Part shown: positions 56,397 to 64,000 of the stretch, in pieces | How positions within the stretch are numbered: the first letter of the stretch is position 1 | Layout: the number at the start of each line of letters is the position of its first letter | Assembly (NCBI GenBank): GCA_937899245.1 | Contig: CALDKB010000006.1 | Span: 1 to 64,000, forward strand | Reading direction: 5' to 3' | Length of the DNA stretch: 64,000 nucleotides | From: an uncultured Bacteroidales bacterium | GTDB lineage: Bacteria > Bacteroidota > Bacteroidia > Bacteroidales > ML635J-15 | Notes under the pieces: model-generated | Told to the model about the DNA's origin: nothing | The model's input: the letters and a program-made list of their open reading frames with translations, nothing else | Databases searched by the model: none | Translations under genes and position numbers: made by a program

Positions 56397-57656
56397 CTAT
56401 TTGTATTTTATCTTGTCGCCGGGCTTAATCTTTTTGCTTTTAGAATAATGATTTATTTCACGGAGTTTTTTTACGCTTGTCTTATACTTTCTGGCAATCT
56501 TTTTTAATGTGTCGCCTTGCTTTGCAATGTATGTGTTGGCGCTTGTCGATGCTGTTGCAGTTGCCGTGTGTGTTGTTGGTTTTGCCGAAGCCGTTGGCTT
56601 TGCTGCGTTGCTGGTTGCAGTGCTTGCTGGCTTGGTGGTTGCTGTCGGCTTTTTTGTCGAGGTCGTCTGGCTGGTTGCCGGCATTGTACTGTTGCTTGTC
56701 GTGGTACTTGTCGGTTTTGTGGTTGTTGGCTTGCTTGTAGAGGATGTGTTAGATGTTGTTTGCTGGTTACTGCTGTTGCTTGTGCCTCCACTTTGCATGC
56801 TTTTTGGCGTGCGAGCCTTTATTTTTGCTAATTCTGCAGCGGTAATGTGTACGTATTCCTCATAATTGTCGCCGCCAAGCCAGTATCTGTTTTCGTTGGT
56901 TTTTACGACCGGATTGTTTACAAAATCGATGCTTGTGTTGAACTTCCTGTTCTTTAGGTTGTGCGAAAATAGCCAGTCGTACAGGTTGCGGTATTGGAAA
57001 TAATAAATCAAACTATGACCTCCGCTTGAGAGACGACTGTATTTCAACATGTTAGTGCTACCGCATGCCTTCATGGCTTCGACAACCTTGTCGGAATTTG
57101 AAACTGAAGTTACGTCGTCGTCGGCCGCATGTATAATCCATGTCGGTACCTTGTTGAGTCCGCATGGCGTTTTAGCGTCGCAACCTCCGCCAATGCCAAT
57201 GCAGGCGGCAACTTCGTCGGGGTAGGTGTTGGTATAGTTCAAGGTTCCCCAGCCGCCCATACTCATTCCGATAACGTAGAACTTGTCGTGGTCGAAAGCA
57301 TAATGTGCCTTGACGAATTCGTAAACCTTGTGTATTTTCGATGATGTCCAGCCCTGACCGGCCTTAGAGTTCGGTTCAACGATTAAGGCTGTCTGCCCAA
57401 GTATTTCGTATCCTTGCTCTATTGATGTTATCGGTCCGTAGTTTACACCATCAAGACCTTCGCTCATGCTACGACCATGAAGAAACATGACGAGAGGTAC
57501 ACTTGTGCTGTTCACTGGGTCGTAACCGTCTGGTTCATAAATGCTAAAGTTATACATTTCTGGCATCAAGTCCCAGAAAGATTCGATTTTGCTCTTTTGT
57601 GCAAGAATGCTAAATGGCAGACATATTATTAATAATATATATAGGTATCGGCTCAT
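56397..57656 (-). CDS. Secreted alpha/beta-hydrolase (esterase) with Thr/Ser/Pro linker and LysM
   Basis: A 419-residue exported protein: signal peptide (YLYILLIICLPFSILAQ), then an alpha/beta-hydrolase domain (about 25-260) of the PHB-depolymerase/feruloyl-esterase type. The nucleophile elbow is GMSMGGWG, the oxyanion region VMFLHGRSMSEG, and a late His in SSGGHSLIYYF. A low-complexity Thr/Ser/Pro/Lys linker (about 290-370) leads to a C-terminal LysM domain (YIAKQGDTLKKIARKYKTS ... KPGDKIKYK). LysM suggests attachment to peptidoglycan or chitin-like glycans. The substrate is unknown; a cell-wall or plant-polymer ester is plausible. Confidence 0.9.
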   Translation of the reverse strand: MSRYLYILLIICLPFSILAQKSKIESFWDLMPEMYNFSIYEPDGYDPVNSTSVPLVMFLHGRSMSEGLDGVNYGPITSIEQGYEILGQTALIVEPNSKAGQGWTSSKIHKVYEFVKAHYAFDHDKFYVIGMSMGGWGTLNYTNTYPDEVAACIGIGGGCDAKTPCGLNKVPTWIIHAADDDVTSVSNSDKVVEAMKACGSTNMLKYSRLSSGGHSLIYYFQYRNLYDWLFSHNLKNRKFNTSIDFVNNPVVKTNENRYWLGGDNYEEYVHITAAELAKIKARTPKSMQSGGTSNSSNQQTTSNTSSTSKPTTTKPTSTTTSNSTMPATSQTTSTKKPTATTKPASTATSNAAKPTASAKPTTHTATATASTSANTYIAKQGDTLKKIARKYKTSVKKLREINHYSKSKKIKPGDKIKYK

Positions 57657-57770
57657 ACTTTCTTTTTTTGATGCACAAAATTAACAAAAATACAGATAAT
57701 ATAATGTTAGTGATATATTATTTGTCTTTTGGAATATATAGCAGCTGTCTTGAGTAGCTTTGAGAGGATG

Positions 57771-60230
57771 TTATTCTTCGAAGTATATTCTCTTGATTCT
57801 GTGTGGAATGCTAGTAAGAATTTCGTATGGAATTGTGCCGAGCACTTTTGCCATTTCGCAAACTGGATTATCCTTGCCGAAAATTATCACTTCGTCGCCT
57901 TCGTCGGCATCGATGCCAGTAATGTCGATCATGCACATGTCCATGCAGATGTTGCCAATAGTTGGAGCTGGTTTGCCGTTGACTATAAAATGCCAGTTTC
58001 CATTTCCGAGGTGCCTGTCAATTCCGTCGGCGTAACCAACAGGAATAGTTGCAATTACGGCATCGTGGTCGAGTTTTCCCTTGCGGTTGTAGCTGACAGT
58101 TTCGGTTGCAGGGACCTCATGTATTTGCGAAATTATAGATTTGAAAGTCGTTACGGGAGTCAATGCGTCTGTAATTTGAGGGATAAGTCCGTGCAAGCCA
58201 ATGCCGAGCCGTGCCATTTCGAAGTCGTATTGTGGGAACCTTATAATACCTGCGCTGTTTAAAATGTGACGCATAGGACGAGAACCTGTAAGTTCGCAAA
58301 TGCGATTGTACATCTCGGTGTATCTTCTTACTTGTTCGTGCGTGAAATCGTCGAGTGCCGGATCGTCGCTACCAACGAGATGTGAAAATACAGATGATAT
58401 TTTAATGCAGTCGCTACTGATGGCTTCGGAACAAAAATCGTTAAGGTCGTTTAAGTTGAGGCCGAGACGATGCATTCCTGTGTCGAGTTTTATGTGAATA
58501 GGGAAGTGCTGTGTATGATTACGCTTTAGCTCCTTGATAAGTTTCTTCAGCAATTCGGTGGAGTAAACTTCGGGTTCAAGTCCGTATTCTATCATATTTT
58601 GAAGAGAATTGATGTTCGGGTTCATAACAATGATAGGAGTCTTGATGCCGGCATTACGCAATTCTACACCTTCGTCGGCGATGGCAACAGCAAGGTAGTC
58701 GACTTTGTTGCGTTGCAGGAAGTTGGCGATTTCAAGCGAACCGATTCCGTATGCGTATGCCTTTACCATTACGGTTAACTTTGTTCCTGGTGCAAGTTTC
58801 GACTGGAAGAACTGCAAGTTCTGTTTCATTAGACTTAGGTCGGTCTCTATTACGCTTTCGTGAGTCTGGTTCTGCAACTTCTTCGAGATCTTTTCAAACT
58901 GGAATATGCGGGCACCTTTCAGCAGTATTGCCTTGCGGTCGAAATCGATTGTTGAAAATGCCTTCATGAACATCTCGGTACTTTGGAAGAACATCGAATT
59001 GGCAGGAAATTTTGATTTGTGGTGCGAAAGCGATTTCCCGATTCCTATAAACTTGTCAATTTGCTTTGTCTTAAGAAGTTCGGCTATTTCCTTGCAAAGA
59101 TTATTCTCGTCGGTGTTGTTCTGCAGGATGTCGGACATAATTACTACTGATTCGCGGTTGGACTTTTTCTGGTTGAGATAGTCGAGGGCTATTTCCAGCG
59201 AATTGATATCGGAATTGTAGCTGTCGTTTATAAGTATGCTGTTGTTGATTCCGTCGAGTGTTTCCAATCTCATCTTGATACCCGGCAAAGACCTGAACTG
59301 TTTGAAAATAGTTTGGCTGTCGAGTTTTCCGAAGGCGTACATTACGCAGAAGCAGGTAATGCAGTTCTGTATGGAGCCTTCGTCGCCGAAAGGAATGTTT
59401 ACAAGATAAGTGTCGCGGTTTGTCTGCAGGATGATGTTGTTCTTTCCATTCTGGAAACTTTTTTCAAGTAAATTGACGGTTCCGTTTCCTTTTTCAGACC
59501 AAGTAATGCGATTTTTTCCGATGCCGGAGTTGACGATTTTAGAGTGTACGTATTCGTCGTCGCAATTATAAATGATAGTTTCGCAATGTTCGAATAGCTT
59601 TAGTTTCTCGTCGATTTTTTGCTCGATGTTTTCAAAATTACTTTGGTGGGCAGAACCTATGTTGGTTAGAATACCTATGGTCGGGCGAATAATCTTTTCG
59701 AGGGCGTCCATTTCGCCTGGCTGAGATATTCCGGCTTCAAAAATTGCTAGTTCGGTGTTTTTGTCCAGAAGCCAAACCGACAGAGGCACGCCAATTTGCG
59801 AATTGTAGCTTTTGGGGCTTCTCGTGATGTTGTAGTATGGGCTAAGCAGATAGTGAAGCCATTCCTTGACGATAGTCTTTCCGTTGCTGCCGGTGATTCC
59901 TATAACGGGAATGTCGTATCTTATACGCTTGTGGGTGGCTATTTTCTGCATTGCGGCAAGTGTGTTGTCGACTTTAATGTATGAAATGCCAGGATACGAC
60001 AACGTGTTGATCTCCTTGCTAACCAGGAAGGCCCTGACACCTGAGCGGTATATGTCGTCGATGTAGTTGTGTCCGTCGTGTTGTTCTCCGACAACAGCGA
60101 CAAACATACAAGAAGATGGGTCGATAATGTTTCGGCTGTCGGTGATTATCTTTGAGAATTCTACAGTTTCGTTGCCGACGAATTTTCCTGAAACAATTTC
60201 GGCAACTTCCTTAAGGTTGAATACTTGCAT
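57771..60230 (-). CDS. murF-alr: Fused UDP-MurNAc-tripeptide:D-Ala-D-Ala ligase / alanine racemase
   Basis: An 819-residue bifunctional enzyme common in Bacteroidota. Residues 1-450 are MurF: P-loop ITGSNGKTIVKEW, GISQPGEMDALE, IGSAHQSNF, NDSYNSDINSLE. Residues 460-819 are Alr: the PLP lysine lies in MVKAYAYGIGSLEIANFL and the catalytic Tyr in ETVSYNRKG. The C-terminus has NICMDMCMIDITGIDADEGD. The fusion couples D-Ala production to its use in peptidoglycan precursor synthesis in the cytoplasm. It overlaps tdk by one base and is followed by no clear terminator. Confidence 0.97.
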   Translation of the reverse strand: MQVFNLKEVAEIVSGKFVGNETVEFSKIITDSRNIIDPSSCMFVAVVGEQHDGHNYIDDIYRSGVRAFLVSKEINTLSYPGISYIKVDNTLAAMQKIATHKRIRYDIPVIGITGSNGKTIVKEWLHYLLSPYYNITRSPKSYNSQIGVPLSVWLLDKNTELAIFEAGISQPGEMDALEKIIRPTIGILTNIGSAHQSNFENIEQKIDEKLKLFEHCETIIYNCDDEYVHSKIVNSGIGKNRITWSEKGNGTVNLLEKSFQNGKNNIILQTNRDTYLVNIPFGDEGSIQNCITCFCVMYAFGKLDSQTIFKQFRSLPGIKMRLETLDGINNSILINDSYNSDINSLEIALDYLNQKKSNRESVVIMSDILQNNTDENNLCKEIAELLKTKQIDKFIGIGKSLSHHKSKFPANSMFFQSTEMFMKAFSTIDFDRKAILLKGARIFQFEKISKKLQNQTHESVIETDLSLMKQNLQFFQSKLAPGTKLTVMVKAYAYGIGSLEIANFLQRNKVDYLAVAIADEGVELRNAGIKTPIIVMNPNINSLQNMIEYGLEPEVYSTELLKKLIKELKRNHTQHFPIHIKLDTGMHRLGLNLNDLNDFCSEAISSDCIKISSVFSHLVGSDDPALDDFTHEQVRRYTEMYNRICELTGSRPMRHILNSAGIIRFPQYDFEMARLGIGLHGLIPQITDALTPVTTFKSIISQIHEVPATETVSYNRKGKLDHDAVIATIPVGYADGIDRHLGNGNWHFIVNGKPAPTIGNICMDMCMIDITGIDADEGDEVIIFGKDNPVCEMAKVLGTIPYEILTSIPHRIKRIYFEE

Positions 60231-60826
60231 TATTCCTTGTTGTTTTTATCGTTTTCTATGGCTTCGTTATAGCATTTCCTGCACAATGGTTCGTAAACGT
60301 CTTTTTCGCCAAGAAGTACAACATCCTGTGTCCGTGATTTTCTGTAGCTGAATTGCGCAAGTTCCCCGCAATGCACGCAGATGGCATGAACCTTGGTGAC
60401 GTATTCGGCGACGGCAAAAAGGCCGGGCATAGGTCCGAAGGGACGTCCAAGAAAATCCATGTCGAGACCTGCAACGATAACCCTAATTCCTCTGTTGGCA
60501 AGTTCGACGCATACGTTGATAATGCCATCGTCGAAAAATTGAACTTCGTCAATTCCAACTACATCAACGTCGTTGGCTAGAAGAAGAATGTTTGCTGATG
60601 ATGGAACAGGAGTGGATGGAATGGCTGTGGCGTTGTGCGAGACAACATCTTCTTCAGAGTAGCGGACATCGACGCTCGGCTTGTAGATTTCAACCTTCTG
60701 CTTGGCGAATTGCGCACGACGCATACGACGGATAAGCTCCTCGGTCTTACCCGAAAACATCGATCCTGCAATTACTTCTATCCATCCAGTTTTTGGATTT
60801 CCTTTTCTAGCTCGTTCGAGAAACAT
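60230..60826 (-). CDS. tdk: Thymidine kinase (type II)
   Basis: A 198-residue enzyme phosphorylating thymidine, the salvage route to dTMP. The P-loop is GSMFSGKTEELIRRMRR. The lasso and zinc regions hold the cysteines CVHCG and CRKC. VVGIDEVQFFDDG is the Walker B block and AGLDMDFLGRPFGPM the thymidine-binding stretch. It complements the nucleoside transporter and thyA at 10659-13141. It begins 58 bases from the divergent acidic-protein gene. Confidence 0.96.
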   Translation of the reverse strand: MFLERARKGNPKTGWIEVIAGSMFSGKTEELIRRMRRAQFAKQKVEIYKPSVDVRYSEEDVVSHNATAIPSTPVPSSANILLLANDVDVVGIDEVQFFDDGIINVCVELANRGIRVIVAGLDMDFLGRPFGPMPGLFAVAEYVTKVHAICVHCGELAQFSYRKSRTQDVVLLGEKDVYEPLCRKCYNEAIENDKNNKE

Positions 60827-60884
60827 TGTAAAATATATTTTATAAATTTGCCAAAAAATTTTTTCAAAAATAAGAATATTTAAT

Positions 60885-61943
60885 ATGGTAACTGCTGTCG
60901 ATTTAAAAGAAAAAGTAACAAAAATTTTAACAATTATCGAACACCTTGATAATGAGAATATAAACCAGATAGAAAAGGATATTTTGCTTCAGGAACTCAG
61001 GGAGCTATATTCTAGCGTATTGTTGGTAGAAACCGAAGCTTGTGCGTCTGAAAACAATGATCTGCTGGAGTATGTCGAGGAGTCGCCAGCCAAGGAAAAT
61101 GATGCTTCTGCGTCTGTTGATGAATGTGAGATAGATGTTTCGGACTTGTTTGATTTTGATGATGTCGAGATCCAAAGCGAGGAGAAGGAATCCGAGGTTG
61201 AGCAGGAAGCAGTAGCTGCCGAGTCGGAAGAGCACCTTGAAGAAGTTGCAGAAAAAGAGGAAACAGATGCTTTTGCAGAAGAAAATATCGACGAAGAAAC
61301 AGTTGCTGAAGATGATGTGGAAAAGAACGATGATGAAACTCTGCCATTTGATGACGAGGTAGAGGAAACTGCAGAGCAGAGCGCAGAAGAACAAGTCGAG
61401 GCCGAGCCTGCCGATGATCCGTTTGGCGATGTTGAGGAACCTGCTGTAGAGGAAATCGTAGAACAGAAAGTCGAAGTTGCAGAAGAAACTGTAGAGCAGA
61501 CATCGATGCCTGAGGAAGTCGTGATGGAAGAACCTAAGGAACCGGAAGCAGCAAAGCCGGCCGAACCGGTCGTTGAAAATAGAGAAGAGCCCAAGCCGGC
61601 CGAACCGGAAAAGAGTATTACTCTGGGCGAGCAGTTGGGGCAGACACGTCAGACATCTTTGAACGACATGCTGGCAACGCAAAAGCAGAGCGATTTGTCT
61701 GGCGCTTATGGACAAAAGCCAATAAGCGACATAAAGGCGGCGATTGCTCTAGGCGACAGATTTAGATATACTCGTATTCTTTTCGATGGAAAGGCAGAAA
61801 TGTTTGAAAAGACGGTTACAAATCTTAATGGACTTAAATCTATTGAAGAGGCCTACGATTATGTAAAAGCAGAATTTGCATGGGATATGGAATCGGCAGC
61901 TGTAACCGACTTCATGAACATTGTAAGGAGAAGATATTTATAG
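60885..61943 (+). CDS. Acidic low-complexity protein with conserved C-terminus
   Basis: A 352-residue protein. The N-terminus is helical (LKEKVTKILTIIEHLDNENI). Residues 45-260 are strongly acidic and Glu/Ala/Val-rich, probably disordered. The C-terminal 90 residues are ordered and conserved in style (PISDIKAAIALGDRFRYTRI, LFDGKAEMFEKTVTNLNGLK, AEFAWDMESAAVTDFMNIVR). This layout is frequent as a hypothetical protein in Bacteroidales. No catalytic motif is visible. A -7-like TAAATTTG at 60843-60850 precedes the ATG. It is followed 6 bases later by the M28 peptidase gene, so the two may be co-transcribed. Confidence 0.85.
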   Translation: MVTAVDLKEKVTKILTIIEHLDNENINQIEKDILLQELRELYSSVLLVETEACASENNDLLEYVEESPAKENDASASVDECEIDVSDLFDFDDVEIQSEEKESEVEQEAVAAESEEHLEEVAEKEETDAFAEENIDEETVAEDDVEKNDDETLPFDDEVEETAEQSAEEQVEAEPADDPFGDVEEPAVEEIVEQKVEVAEETVEQTSMPEEVVMEEPKEPEAAKPAEPVVENREEPKPAEPEKSITLGEQLGQTRQTSLNDMLATQKQSDLSGAYGQKPISDIKAAIALGDRFRYTRILFDGKAEMFEKTVTNLNGLKSIEEAYDYVKAEFAWDMESAAVTDFMNIVRRRYL

Positions 61944-61949
61944 TCGCTT

Positions 61950-63221
61950 ATGAAAAGGTCTCTTTTGCTATTTGCTTCGTTGCTGTTGGCATTCAGTGTT
62001 AAGGCACAGAATGTTGAAAATGCAAGGAATCATATCCGTGCTTTATCATCACCAGAATTTCATGGCCGCGGATATGTGGCAAATGGTGGCGACATAGCCG
62101 CAAGATACATTGCCGACCAATTCAAGTCGTTAGGTGTAAAGTCGTTCGGAAAGTCTTATTATCAGGATTTTAAGTACGACGTGAATACCTTTCCAGGCAA
62201 AATGAATGTTTCTGTCGATGGACGTAGGATGGTTGCTGGTACCGATTTCGTGGTTGGTCAGTTTATGCCGACGACAAAGGCTACTTACGAACTTTTCGTG
62301 CCGGATTCATTGCTGCTTAATGATACCATTGCCTTTCTGACTCGCTATTTGACTGAAGACTGGTCGAAAAAAATGCTTGTCATCGATTATGCGCAGACTC
62401 AGAACAGGGACATCAAGATGTTCTACATTCGTGTCCTATATGGCAATGACCGTTTCGGCGGTATCATGGAGTTGATTCCTGAAGAGCTCTTGACTTCGGT
62501 GGGAAGTCGCCAGCAATCGTATCCGGTAATTAAGATGAAGCGCGAGGCCTTTGACAAGTCCTCAAAGACCATTTCGGTTGATATTACGGCAAAACTCGTA
62601 AAGGATTTCAAGGCAAAGAACGTTATAGGTTATGTCGAGGGCAAGAATCCTGATAAATATTATGTTTTTTCTGCGCATTACGACCATTTGGGTCATATCG
62701 GCAAGGATGTTTATATTCCTGGTGCACAGGATAATGCGTCGGGAACTGCTATGGTGCTGGATCTTGCCGACTATTATTCCAAGCATCAGCCTGAATGTAC
62801 GGTCGTGTTCATGCTGTTCTTCGGTGAGGAGGCCGGTTTGCTTGGCTCGTCGTATTATGTCGAAAATCCATTGTTCCCGCTTGAAAAGATAAGAATGGGC
62901 TTCAACCTTGACCTAACAGGCACTGGCGACGAGGGTATAACCATTGTAAACGCTGCCGACGAGGCATATAGCGATGTGTGGAATGTGCTGAACGACATAA
63001 ATACAGTAAACGGCTATTTTGAAACAATGAAGAAACGTGGGGTCTCTGCCAATAGCGACCATCATTCGTTCAACCGTAAGGGCGTTAAGGCTGTGTTCAT
63101 TTACACTATGGGAGGACACACGTATTATCATAACGTAAAGGACAGGATAGAAACGCTGACCTTTGCTGGCTGGGATAGTCTTTTCGGACTGTTGACAAAA
63201 TTCGTAGAAAAGTATGAGTAA
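61950..63221 (+). CDS. Secreted M28 family zinc aminopeptidase
   Basis: A 423-residue exported peptidase with signal peptide (SLLLFASLLLAFSVKAQ). The M28 zinc ligands are visible: HYDHLGH (His), PGAQDNASGTAMVLD (Asp), FFGEEAGLLGSSYYV (Glu-Glu), DLTGTGDEG (Asp) and SDHHSFNRKG (His). An insert between residues 60 and 220 is typical of the PA-domain-like region. It trims amino acids from peptides in the periplasm or outside. It overlaps rsmI by 8 bases. Confidence 0.94.
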   Translation: MKRSLLLFASLLLAFSVKAQNVENARNHIRALSSPEFHGRGYVANGGDIAARYIADQFKSLGVKSFGKSYYQDFKYDVNTFPGKMNVSVDGRRMVAGTDFVVGQFMPTTKATYELFVPDSLLLNDTIAFLTRYLTEDWSKKMLVIDYAQTQNRDIKMFYIRVLYGNDRFGGIMELIPEELLTSVGSRQQSYPVIKMKREAFDKSSKTISVDITAKLVKDFKAKNVIGYVEGKNPDKYYVFSAHYDHLGHIGKDVYIPGAQDNASGTAMVLDLADYYSKHQPECTVVFMLFFGEEAGLLGSSYYVENPLFPLEKIRMGFNLDLTGTGDEGITIVNAADEAYSDVWNVLNDINTVNGYFETMKKRGVSANSDHHSFNRKGVKAVFIYTMGGHTYYHNVKDRIETLTFAGWDSLFGLLTKFVEKYE

Positions 63222-63930
63222 ATTGTATTTGGTTCCGACTCCTGTCGGAAATCTTGAAGATATGACTTATAGGGCTGTGAATGTGCTTAAGTCTGTCGAT
63301 TGCATTTTGGCGGAGGACACGCGTACGTCGGCAGTGCTGATGAAACATTACGAAATAACCACTCCTCTTATCAGCCATCATAAGTTCAACGAGCACAAGA
63401 CTTCGGAAAGCGTTGCCGACCGTATTCTTGGCGGAGAGACTTTTGCTTTGGTTACCGATGCCGGTACTCCGGGCATATCAGATCCGGGATTTCTCCTGGT
63501 GCGTACATGCATAGAAAAAGGCGTTGATGTAGAATGTCTGCCTGGCGCTACTGCATTTGTTCCGGCACTTGTAAATTCGGGATTGCCATGCGAGAGGTTT
63601 ACTTTCGAGGGCTTTTTGCCACAGAAAAAGGGCAAGAACAAGAAGGTGCAGGAACTGGCGGAAGAGGAGAGAACCATGATTTTCTACGAGTCGCCATTCC
63701 GTCTGGTGAAGACCTTGGAGATGTTTGCCCAGTATTTTGGCGCAGAACGTCAGGCATGTGTGTCGCGTGAGATTTCGAAGTTGCACGAGGAGAATTACCG
63801 TGGAACATTGGCCGAGTGCATCGAATATTTTTCGCAAAAGGATGTTAAGGGCGAAATAGTTATTGTTGTCGAGGGAAGAAACCGCAAGGTTAAGAACGCA
63901 GAAAATTTAAACGAGGATGATGATGAATAG
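63214..63930 (+). CDS. rsmI: 16S rRNA (C1402-2'-O)-methyltransferase
   Basis: A 238-residue tetrapyrrole-methylase-fold enzyme. The N-terminus LYLVPTPVGNLEDMTYRAV and the following AEDTRTSAVLMKHY, LVTDAGTPGISDPGFLLV and ESPFRLVKTLEMF match RsmI along the length. It methylates the ribose of C1402 in the ribosomal P site with SAM. The start overlaps the M28 stop by 8 bases. The stop in turn overlaps the start of the next, window-truncated gene by 8 bases. Confidence 0.96.
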   Translation: MSKLYLVPTPVGNLEDMTYRAVNVLKSVDCILAEDTRTSAVLMKHYEITTPLISHHKFNEHKTSESVADRILGGETFALVTDAGTPGISDPGFLLVRTCIEKGVDVECLPGATAFVPALVNSGLPCERFTFEGFLPQKKGKNKKVQELAEEERTMIFYESPFRLVKTLEMFAQYFGAERQACVSREISKLHEENYRGTLAECIEYFSQKDVKGEIVIVVEGRNRKVKNAENLNEDDDE

Positions 63931-64000
63931 ATTGCTGACATTTGTAGTGGCTTTTATGCCATTTGTTTTGACGACAGTTTTTGCTGACGCACAGAAGCCA
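63923..64000 (+). CDS. 5' end of a secreted protein (truncated by window edge)
   Basis: The ATG at 63923 opens a frame of 26 codons to the window end (MNRLLTFVVAFMPFVLTTVF, then ADAQKP). It is a classic signal peptide with an AxA-type cleavage site near ADA/Q. It overlaps the rsmI stop by 8 bases. The protein itself cannot be identified from this fragment. Confidence 0.7.
   Translation, partial: MNRLLTFVVAFMPFVLTTVFADAQKP

Noticed and set aside
56477..56865. Open frames of about 90-118 codons on the plus strand
   Set aside because: They are antisense shadows of the Thr/Ser/Pro linker of the esterase; the Cys/Val-rich composition is not protein-like.
61005..61715. Three long open frames on the minus strand
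   Set aside because: They are antisense to the Glu/Ala-rich region of the acidic protein; the biased codons there leave long stop-free shadows.

Overview
The window looks like chromosomal DNA of a member of the Bacteroidales (phylum Bacteroidota), probably an uncultured, gut-type lineage. The evidence is: many -7 elements of the Bacteroidota type TAnnTTTG, several with TTG 19-20 bp upstream; few Shine-Dalgarno sequences; a very large secreted protein ending in a type B type IX secretion (T9SS) sorting domain with SprB repeats; lipoproteins and signal peptides ending in AQ; a fused MurF-Alr; an M49 dipeptidyl peptidase with the HECLGH variant; and the gene order nusB-DUF1573-yajC-ybbR-coaE. 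Species level cannot be read from the sequence.

Layout. 1-1006: the 3' end of a secreted Fib_succ_major-type protein whose last codons look like the variable region of a diversity-generating retroelement (DGR) target, then tRNA-Arg. 1059-6009: two flippase-like membrane proteins, rsmA, a secreted protein and a CHASE2 protein. 6099-10172 is accessory: a three-gene DUF3791/DUF3990 cassette with a PARP-like ADP-ribosyltransferase signature, a structured non-coding element, a lipoprotein, and an AAA ATPase-nuclease gene bracketed by two copies of a palindromic repeat. 10174-13716: a nucleotide operon (bifunctional nuclease, nucleoside transporter, small protein, thyA, folA). 13802-28577: mostly housekeeping genes (TMTC-like glycosyltransferase, lipocalin, sigma-54 activator, four-helix bundle protein among repeats, rpe, acyltransferase, M23 peptidase, aminotransferase, dnaX, ung). 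28638-36989: alanine symporter, the 1672-residue T9SS cargo, Yip1, smpB, plsY.

37187-43629 is a second accessory and decay zone: a frameshifted Ser/Thr kinase with a mutated DFG motif, its convergent partner, an M13 peptidase, an amber-interrupted formylglycine-enzyme-like gene whose 3' end is also DGR-variable-region-like and is followed by a long inverted repeat, a further remnant of such a gene, and tRNA-Gln. 43630-64000 returns to core functions: a small sugar transferase, gph, DPP III, an LRR protein, the nusB-to-coaE operon, a Pur-alpha-like protein, ppdK, an esterase-LysM fusion, murF-alr, tdk, an acidic protein, an M28 peptidase and rsmI.

The most interesting signal is three DGR-target-like C-type lectin ends (one apparently intact, one with an amber codon, one a remnant) with no reverse transcriptase in the window. 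If confirmed, the genome carries a DGR acting in trans on dispersed targets. Second is the ART-like DUF3990 cassette, a plausible toxin-antitoxin or effector module. All functional statements rest on reading motifs by eye; no database search was run.
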